DNA from: Flavobacterium sp. 90
Lineage (GTDB): Bacteria > Bacteroidota > Bacteroidia > Flavobacteriales > Flavobacteriaceae
Direction of reading: 5' to 3'
DNA: 64,000 bases
Assembly: GCF_004339525.1 (NCBI RefSeq)
Contig: NZ_SMGE01000001.1
Coordinates: 310,001 to 374,000 of the forward strand
Part shown: piece after piece, positions 59,363 through 64,000 of the stretch
How positions within the stretch are numbered: position 1 is the first letter of the stretch
Layout: every line of letters starts with the position of its first letter
Program-made: the position numbers and the translations under genes
Notes under the pieces: model-generated
Databases searched by the model: none
What the model saw: the letters and a program-made list of their open reading frames with translations, nothing else
Told to the model about the DNA's origin: nothing

Positions 59363-59920
59363 ATGGCACGTACACCTTCAAATATGATTCCGCTTGGGAC
59401 AATTGCTCCAAGCTTCAAATTAAAAGATACCAATTCTAATAATGAATACTCGTATGAAGATTTGAAGGGATCAAAAGGTACGCTTGTAATTTTCATTTGC
59501 AATCATTGTCCTTTTGTACTTCATGTAATTAAGGAAATTGTAATGATTGCCAATGATTATCGTGTTCAGGGACTTGGTGTAATTGCAATTTCCAGTAATG
59601 ACGTAGAGAAATTCCCTCAGGATTCTCCTGAAATGATGACCGAATTTGCTTTTCAGAACAAAATAGATTTTCCTTATTTGTTTGACGAAACTCAGGAAGT
59701 TGCCAAAGCTTATGAAGCTGCCTGTACTCCGGATTTTTATTTATTCGACAATCATCAGGATCGCTTATTTTATCGTGGCCAACTGGATGATTCAAGACCC
59801 GGAAACGGAATTCCGTTAAGCGGAAGTGATTTGCGAAACGCCATTGATTCTCTTATTTATAACCGAAATCTGAAAGGTCCTCAAAAACCAAGCATTGGTT
59901 GTAATATCAAATGGAAGTAA
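59363..59920 (+). CDS. Thioredoxin-fold (AhpC/TSA-like) protein
   Basis: A 185-residue protein of the thioredoxin-like peroxiredoxin group. APSFKLKDTNSNNEYSYEDLKG is the opening, LVIFICNHCPFVLH contains Cys46-Asn-His-Cys49, a CxxC redox pair. VIAISSNDVEKFPQDSPEMM and ACTPDFYLFDNHQDRLFYRGQLDDSRPGN carry the cis-Pro and family-specific segments. It has no signal peptide, so it probably works in the cytoplasm as a reductase or peroxidase. A TTCGG/CCGAA mini-hairpin follows the stop. Confidence 0.88.
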   Translation: MARTPSNMIPLGTIAPSFKLKDTNSNNEYSYEDLKGSKGTLVIFICNHCPFVLHVIKEIVMIANDYRVQGLGVIAISSNDVEKFPQDSPEMMTEFAFQNKIDFPYLFDETQEVAKAYEAACTPDFYLFDNHQDRLFYRGQLDDSRPGNGIPLSGSDLRNAIDSLIYNRNLKGPQKPSIGCNIKWK

Positions 59921-59948
59921 AAATTCGGGTTTTTCCGAAAACTTTTCC

Positions 59949-59956
59949 TATATTTG
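59949..59956 (+). promoter_or_regulatory. -7 promoter element TATATTTG
   Basis: Exact TAnnTTTG match 28 bp after the thioredoxin-fold gene and almost 400 bp before the next annotated gene, suggesting an additional transcript. Confidence 0.5.
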
Positions 59957-59978
59957 CAAATCAACAAATTTTCTCATT

Positions 59979-60083
59979 GTGAGCACTATAAATATATTTA
60001 CAGCAATAATCCTGTTGTTTTCCCTAAAAAGAAAACCACTTACTGCTGCATTTATTACACATAGTAAGGCCTTTATTAATTAG
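59979..60083 (+). CDS. Possible small membrane peptide (34 aa)
   Basis: Starting at GTG 59979, 23 nt after a TATATTTG element, the frame encodes a short peptide. It has one hydrophobic stretch (INIFTAIILLFSL) followed by basic KRKP and a polar tail. A hairpin with CCTCCG/CGGAGG arms and a short T run (60085-60125) follows the stop. A non-coding RNA using the same signals is equally possible. No homologue is recognised. Confidence 0.25.
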   Translation: MSTINIFTAIILLFSLKRKPLTAAFITHSKAFIN

Positions 60084-60315
60084 GCCTCCGTCTACTTCAA
60101 TTTCTTCTTTCAGGCGGAGGATTTTTACCAAAATTTAATCATTTATTTTATTTGAAAGAGTAAATCCTCTCTCAAATAATTTCGTGGTTTTTTCAATCAA
60201 AATTTCCAAAACATACCACTTACTCAAATTTCAATTGTAATAAATGCAATTTGAAAATGATTGTGCGTGTATCAGTCTGCTAAGAAGAAAAACATTAAAA
60301 ATCAACATATTAAAT

Positions 60316-60339
60316 TAATAATAATAATAATAATAATAA
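60316..60339. repeat. (TAA)8 microsatellite
   Basis: Eight perfect TAA units in the 5' region of the Rnk-like gene, ending 15 nt before its ATG. Confidence 0.95.
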
Positions 60340-60354
60340 CAAATACATATCGTT

Positions 60355-60750
60355 ATGAAACCAATACCTACTTTCTGCAAAACAGATTATCATTTCCTGA
60401 GAGAATTGATCTTAAAAAGTAAAAATTCAACAAATACAAAAGAAGCCAATCAGCTTTCGCAAGAATTAGATCGTGCAATAATTAGTAAAGAAAGCGAATT
60501 AGATAATTCGATCGTAAGAATCAATTCTTTTGTCACCATTGAAGATGTAAAAGCAAAGAAACAAATGAAAATTCAAATCGTTTTACCTTCATTTGCTGAT
60601 GTAAAACAAAGTAAAATTTCAATTCTGGCACCTTTAAGCGTTGCTATTATTGGATTTAAAGAAAATGACGAAGTTGACTGGGAATTGCCTGCCGGAATAA
60701 AGACTTTAAAAATAGTTGCTGTCAGCAATACTTTTGAAAATATTTCTTAA
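60355..60750 (+). CDS. GreA/GreB C-terminal-like protein (Rnk-type)
   Basis: A 131-residue protein. The C-terminal domain ELDNSIVRINSFVTIED, KMKIQIVLPSFADVKQSKISILAPLSVAIIGFKENDEVDWELPAG is the FKBP-like fold of GreA/GreB. The N-terminal part has only one or two short helices, not the long coiled coil of GreA, as in Rnk (nucleoside diphosphate kinase regulator). Such proteins bind RNA polymerase near the secondary channel. The (TAA)8 tract upstream may affect expression. A terminator follows. Confidence 0.8.
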   Translation: MKPIPTFCKTDYHFLRELILKSKNSTNTKEANQLSQELDRAIISKESELDNSIVRINSFVTIEDVKAKKQMKIQIVLPSFADVKQSKISILAPLSVAIIGFKENDEVDWELPAGIKTLKIVAVSNTFENIS

Positions 60751-60757
60751 TTTTATA

Positions 60758-60785
60758 AACACCTCATTTGTGAAGGTGTTTTTTT
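60758..60785 (+). terminator. Terminator after the Rnk-like gene
   Basis: AACACCT / AGGTGTT stem with a 9-nt loop and a T run. Confidence 0.85.
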
Positions 60786-60865
60786 ATGTTCTATTTTAAA
60801 CAAAAAAACTATCCAATAAAATTAAATTTACTGAATAGTTTTATTGAATCTACTGAAACAACTTC

Positions 60866-61177
60866 CTATAATTGAGAAGTTATATAATTTGATATCGAAG
60901 CCATTTGCGTATCATCTAACTTCGCTTTCTTTTGCATTCTTACTAAAATTGGTTTCCAATCTTCTTGACTAAATTTCTTTGGGTCATACAATTTATGACA
61001 TCTTGCACAACTGTTCTCATACAAGTTTTTTCCTTCTGCCAATTCAGGCGTTAATGTTGTTGGCTTTGCTGCCTGAGTTACCGCTGGAGTTGCCGGCGTA
61101 GTTGGAGCCGCTTTTTTAGTACCACACGAAACCACAAACAACACTACAGCTGCTAGGATTAAGATTTTTGTTTTCAT
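60866..61177 (-). CDS. Cytochrome c lipoprotein
   Basis: A 103-residue protein with a signal peptide and lipobox FVVSC (Cys18), an Ala/Pro/Thr-rich linker and a small class I cytochrome c domain. SCARCHKLYDP contains the heme motif Cys57-x-x-Cys60-His61. The axial Met is likely in LVRMQKKAKL. It presumably carries electrons at the periplasmic face, attached by lipid to a membrane. No oxidase gene is adjacent. The convergent Rnk-like gene ends 115 bp away. Confidence 0.88.
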   Translation of the reverse strand: MKTKILILAAVVLFVVSCGTKKAAPTTPATPAVTQAAKPTTLTPELAEGKNLYENSCARCHKLYDPKKFSQEDWKPILVRMQKKAKLDDTQMASISNYITSQL

Positions 61178-61209
61178 CGTTTTACTTATTTTTTAAGTAA
61201 ATATAAAAA

Positions 61210-61237
61210 AATCCCATTCGCGATGGCGAATGGGATT
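61210..61237 (-). terminator. Terminator after the cyclophilin-FKBP gene
   Basis: Perfect 12-bp stem AATCCCATTCGC / GCGAATGGGATT with a GATG loop, flanked by an A-run (T-run on the minus strand). Confidence 0.9.
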
Positions 61238-61273
61238 CTAATTTAAAACAATACTAAATTGTATCTAAATTTC

Positions 61274-62206
61274 TTATTTTACGTCCATTAATTCAACGTC
61301 AAAAATCAAAGTTGCGTTTGGTGGAATGACTCCTCCTGCACCTGAAGCTCCATAAGCTAAATCAGATGGAATTACAAAACGAGCTTTATCTCCAACTTGT
61401 AACAAAGCAATACCTTCGTCCCATCCTTCGATAACCTGACCTTGACCTAATCTAAATTCGATTGGTTTTTTACGTGGGTAAGAAGAATCAAAAACTTTTC
61501 CGTTTTCTAAAGATCCTTCGTAGTGAACTGCAACTGTTTTTCCTGCTTCAGCTTTTTTACCATCACCTTTATTAATCATTTTATAACGTAAACCGCTATC
61601 AGTTTTATCAAAACCAGCAGCTAATTGCTCCATTTTTGCTTCAGATTCTGCTTTTAAAGCTGCATCTCTTTTTAGACGAGCACCTTTTAAAGCGATAAAA
61701 GCTTCAATAGCATTAAATTTCTCTGCTTCTTCTCCAACTCTGATAATTTCTACAGCGTCAAGATTATCCCCTTGAGCAACAGCATCAACAACATCCTGAC
61801 CTTCGATTACGTGACCAAAAACAGTATGTTTTCCATCTAACCAAGAAGTTGGAACGTGAGTAATGTAAAATTGAGAACCATTACTTGCAGGTCCTGAATT
61901 TGCCATTGCTAAAACTCCCGGACGATCGTGTTTTAAACTTGGGTGAAATTCATCATCAAATTTATATCCAGGATCTCCAGTTCCAGTTCCTTTTGGACAA
62001 CCACCTTGGATCATAAAATCAGGAATTACTCTATGAAATGTCAATCCATCATAGAATTTTTGTCCTTGAGGTTTTACTTTATTTTCCATATTTCCTTCTG
62101 CAAGAGCTACAAAATTCCCTACGGTTCCTGGTGTTAAATCATGTGTAAGTTTTACTAAAATCGAACCTTTACTAGTGTTGAATTTAGCGTATATTCCGTT
62201 TTCCAT
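61274..62206 (-). CDS. Dual-domain peptidyl-prolyl isomerase: cyclophilin fused to FKBP
   Basis: A 310-residue protein. Residues 1-155 are a cyclophilin: FYDGLTFHRVIPDFMIQGGCPKGTGTG with the catalytic Arg, LAMANSGPASNGSQFYIT and WLDGKHTVFGHVIEG. A helical linker (residues about 160-195) joins it to an FKBP domain (205-310): VAVHYEGSLENGKVFDSSY, VIEGWDEGIALLQVGDKARFVIPSDLAYG and VIPPNATLIFDVEL. Both isomerase sites look intact. There is no signal peptide, so it is cytoplasmic. Fusions in this order have been described in some bacteria. It has its own promoter and terminator. Confidence 0.93.
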   Translation of the reverse strand: MENGIYAKFNTSKGSILVKLTHDLTPGTVGNFVALAEGNMENKVKPQGQKFYDGLTFHRVIPDFMIQGGCPKGTGTGDPGYKFDDEFHPSLKHDRPGVLAMANSGPASNGSQFYITHVPTSWLDGKHTVFGHVIEGQDVVDAVAQGDNLDAVEIIRVGEEAEKFNAIEAFIALKGARLKRDAALKAESEAKMEQLAAGFDKTDSGLRYKMINKGDGKKAEAGKTVAVHYEGSLENGKVFDSSYPRKKPIEFRLGQGQVIEGWDEGIALLQVGDKARFVIPSDLAYGASGAGGVIPPNATLIFDVELMDVK

Positions 62207-62230
62207 TGTTGTTATTTTTAATTTGATTGC

Positions 62231-62238
62231 AAATTTAC
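62231..62238 (-). promoter_or_regulatory. -7 promoter element TAAATTTG
   Basis: Exact TAnnTTTG match on the minus strand, 24 nt before the isomerase ATG. Confidence 0.5.
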
Positions 62239-62266
62239 AAATTAATTTTATATCAATTTGCGCTTT

Positions 62267-63433
62267 CTATTTTTTAGACTTTGATTTATAAGTAAGACCG
62301 TAAACTACGAATGAAAGTAATGATAATCCAACACATCCAATAGCTACAGCGTGCCATCCGCCAAGTTTCCATAATAATAATCCGTAAGCAGATCCGGCAG
62401 CAGTTCCTAAAAAGCTAAACGACATAAATACAGTATTAAGTCGGTTTCTGGCTTCCGGAAGTAACGAGTAAACTCGGGTTTGGTTTGAAATATGAACTCC
62501 TTGAATTCCTACATCAATAAATACAATTCCAATCGCGATTCCGATTACACTTTCTATAGAGAAATAAAAAATTATAAAACTAAGTAATATCAATAAACAA
62601 CCGTAACCTACAGCTACTCTCGAACCTCCTTTGTCACCCAGTTTCCCAACCAAAGGCGCTGCTAAAGCCCCTGAAGCACCAACAATTCCAAATAAACCTA
62701 TTGTTGCGCTACTATAATGAAAAGGTGCTCCTGAAAGCAATAAAACCATCGTAACCCAGAAAGCTCCGAATTGTGCAAAACTAAACACATTGATAATTGT
62801 TGCTTCACGCAATATTGGTTGTGTTTTGATAAGTGTAAAAAGCGATTGAATTAACTGACCGTAAGTCCCTTGAAACTGTGGTTTATTGACCGGAAATTTA
62901 TTTTGAATTACAAAAAAGATCAACAAACAAATTCCGGCAGCGATATAAAACATCGATCTCCAACCTAAAACCTGTCCAATGAATCCGCTTAAAGTTCTGG
63001 ATAATAAAATACCAACAAGCAAACCGCTCATAATGGTTCCAACTACTTTTCCTCGTTGTTCCGGCGCGCTTAATGACGCTGCCAAAGGCAAAATAAGCTG
63101 CGGAACGATTGAAGTAATTCCAATTAATAAAGAAGCAATTTGCAACAGAAAGAAACTTTTTGCGGTTGCTGCAAGAATTAAGGCAATTACAGATGCAAAA
63201 GTGGTTACTAAAATTTGTTTTTTACGCTCTATTTTATCGCCCAGCGGAACCATAAAAAATAAACCAATAGCATAACCCGCTTGCGTTAGATACGTTATGG
63301 TACCCGCGCTGGCTTCTGGAATTTTAAATTCGTTGGCAATTAAAACAATCAAGGGTTGGCAGTAATACAGATTTGCAACTATAAGTCCAGTGCAAGCTGC
63401 CATAAATAAGACATTCGTTTTGGATAAATTCAT
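62267..63433 (-). CDS. MFS transporter
   Basis: A 388-residue protein with 12 predicted membrane segments. VANLYYCQPLIVLIANEF and QAGYAIGLFFMVPLGDKIERKKQIL are helices 1-2 and the A-motif loop. GKVVGTIMSGLLVGILLSRTLSGFIG contains the motif-C-like segment of drug/sugar efflux carriers (YgaY/AraJ-like). A second A-like motif (GKLGDKGGSR) lies at helix 8-9. It probably exports small compounds; substrate unknown. A TATTTTTG element ends 4 nt before ATG, suggesting a leaderless message. Confidence 0.9.
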   Translation of the reverse strand: MNLSKTNVLFMAACTGLIVANLYYCQPLIVLIANEFKIPEASAGTITYLTQAGYAIGLFFMVPLGDKIERKKQILVTTFASVIALILAATAKSFFLLQIASLLIGITSIVPQLILPLAASLSAPEQRGKVVGTIMSGLLVGILLSRTLSGFIGQVLGWRSMFYIAAGICLLIFFVIQNKFPVNKPQFQGTYGQLIQSLFTLIKTQPILREATIINVFSFAQFGAFWVTMVLLLSGAPFHYSSATIGLFGIVGASGALAAPLVGKLGDKGGSRVAVGYGCLLILLSFIIFYFSIESVIGIAIGIVFIDVGIQGVHISNQTRVYSLLPEARNRLNTVFMSFSFLGTAAGSAYGLLLWKLGGWHAVAIGCVGLSLLSFVVYGLTYKSKSKK

Positions 63434-63437
63434 TTTG

Positions 63438-63445
63438 CAAAAATA
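63438..63445 (-). promoter_or_regulatory. -7 promoter element TATTTTTG
   Basis: Matches TAnnTTTG on the minus strand, 4 nt before the MFS ATG at 63433. Confidence 0.45.
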
Positions 63446-63612
63446 CCAATCTAATTTTTACCAAAACTTTAAAAAATCTATAAATTTTTCAAATCCGGAA
63501 CCTAATTAGATCTTTTTCTTAAAGATTATCTTGATTTCTAAAACCTTACACCTTCATAAAATCAGTATAAATCTGCGTTATCAGTGTTCTAAAAACTGAC
63601 GCTGATTAAACG

Positions 63613-63638
63613 GATTCGCTATCGCGAAAACGCGGATT
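63613..63638. repeat. GATTCGCTATCGCGAAAACG word, copy 2
   Basis: Identical over 26 bases to 34994-35019, in the gap between the MFS and cupin genes. Confidence 0.85.
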
Positions 63639-63660
63639 ATAACTGATTTTTTATTTAAAA

Positions 63661-64000
63661 CTATTTTAAAAAATCTTCTCTTGCAGGGCTAAAAACATCT
63701 GTAAGCATACCACTTTCTAAACAAACCACTCCATGAATTGCGTGAGGCGGAATATAAAAACTATCGCCTTCTTTCAGCATTTGAGTAACGCCGCTAATCG
63801 TAACGTCAAATTTTCCACTGGAAATATAAGTTACCTGAGAATGATAATGTTCGTGTAGAACACCAATTCCGCCTTTATCAAAATGAACATTTACCAACAT
63901 TACTTTGTCATCAAAAGCCAGAATTTTGCGTTTGATTCCTTCACCAACTACTTCCCACTCTATTTCATCTCCTTTTATAAATTCTTTGCTTGTTCCGAAA
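63661..64000 (-). CDS. Cupin-domain protein, 5'-truncated by window edge
   Basis: At least 112 residues; the frame stays open to the window edge and the start is outside. The Met at 63900 is internal, since VGEGIKRKILAFDDK precedes it in frame. HFDKGGIGVLHEHYHSQVTYISSGKFDVTISG is cupin motif 1 with His-x-His plus Gln/Glu-type ligands. YIPPHAIHGVVCLESG is motif 2. Small single-domain cupins of this kind include pectin-degradation (KdgF-like) and sugar-binding proteins. KdgF-like fits best by eye, but no pectin gene is in the window. Confidence 0.8.
   Translation of the reverse strand, partial: FGTSKEFIKGDEIEWEVVGEGIKRKILAFDDKVMLVNVHFDKGGIGVLHEHYHSQVTYISSGKFDVTISGVTQMLKEGDSFYIPPHAIHGVVCLESGMLTDVFSPAREDFLK

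Larger units (their letters stand above)
59921..60354. other. 434-bp interval holding a possible small transcript and a TAA microsatellite
   Basis: The front part has a TATATTTG promoter, a possible 34-codon GTG-started frame and a CCTCCG hairpin. The rear part is AT-rich with (TAA)8 at 60316-60339, 15 nt before the next start codon. No other frame is convincing. Confidence 0.65.

Overview
The window looks like a Flavobacterium-type chromosome (Bacteroidota, Flavobacteriia). The evidence is an AT-rich sequence, -7 promoter elements of the form TAnnTTTG, weak Shine-Dalgarno signals, and a gene set typical of that group: DUF5723, DUF3276, DUF2167, a long NusB, leucine dehydrogenase, a cyclophilin-FKBP fusion and a fur-like gene beside purA. 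No rRNA, tRNA, CRISPR array, transposase or phage gene was seen. Both ends cut through genes.

Layout. 1-8145 is the end of a surface-polysaccharide locus: four GT2 glycosyltransferases, a dTDP-4-keto-6-deoxyhexose 3,4-ketoisomerase, a 3-aminotransferase, a FemAB-like N-acyltransferase, a Wzx-type flippase and a membrane-anchored SGNH-like protein. Together they suggest a 3-(acyl)amino-3,6-dideoxyhexose built into a lipid-linked repeat unit and exported. 8524-16568 has a TRIC-type channel and the conserved RDD / SpoIIM / DUF4129 / DUF4350 / MoxR / DUF58 cluster. Directly after DUF58 are two accessory genes separated by copies of the DUF58 3' end and its flank, which looks like serial insertion. 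18782-29955 holds an alkaline-phosphatase-superfamily enzyme, DUF2167, a SpoU rRNA/tRNA methyltransferase, a class-C-like serine hydrolase, the Rel (p)ppGpp enzyme, a Fur-family regulator, purA and a Nudix hydrolase.

30193-41241 contains hydrolases, an L,D-transpeptidase lipoprotein, a TetR regulator next to a Tet(X)-like flavin monooxygenase, guaB, an outer-membrane protein with a lipoprotein partner, HMG-CoA lyase and pyrD. 41608-48357 is a sulfatase locus: a Cys-type arylsulfatase, a beta-barrel protein, an OprO/P-type porin, a DUF6515-like protein and a formylglycine-generating enzyme that keeps both active-site cysteines. 48583-64000 is mostly housekeeping: pepT, yajC, nusB, leucine dehydrogenase, an ABC exporter, esterases, CsaA, a thioredoxin-fold protein, a Rnk/GreA-C-like protein, cytochrome c, the cyclophilin-FKBP fusion, an MFS transporter and a cupin.

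The most striking non-gene feature is the density of interspersed palindromic repeats in the intergenic gaps. At least eight families are present. Several fold into long hairpins whose arms differ between copies but stay complementary within a copy, and several copies have one hairpin family nested inside the loop of another. A related repeat tract appears to lie inside the coding sequence of the aminotransferase.
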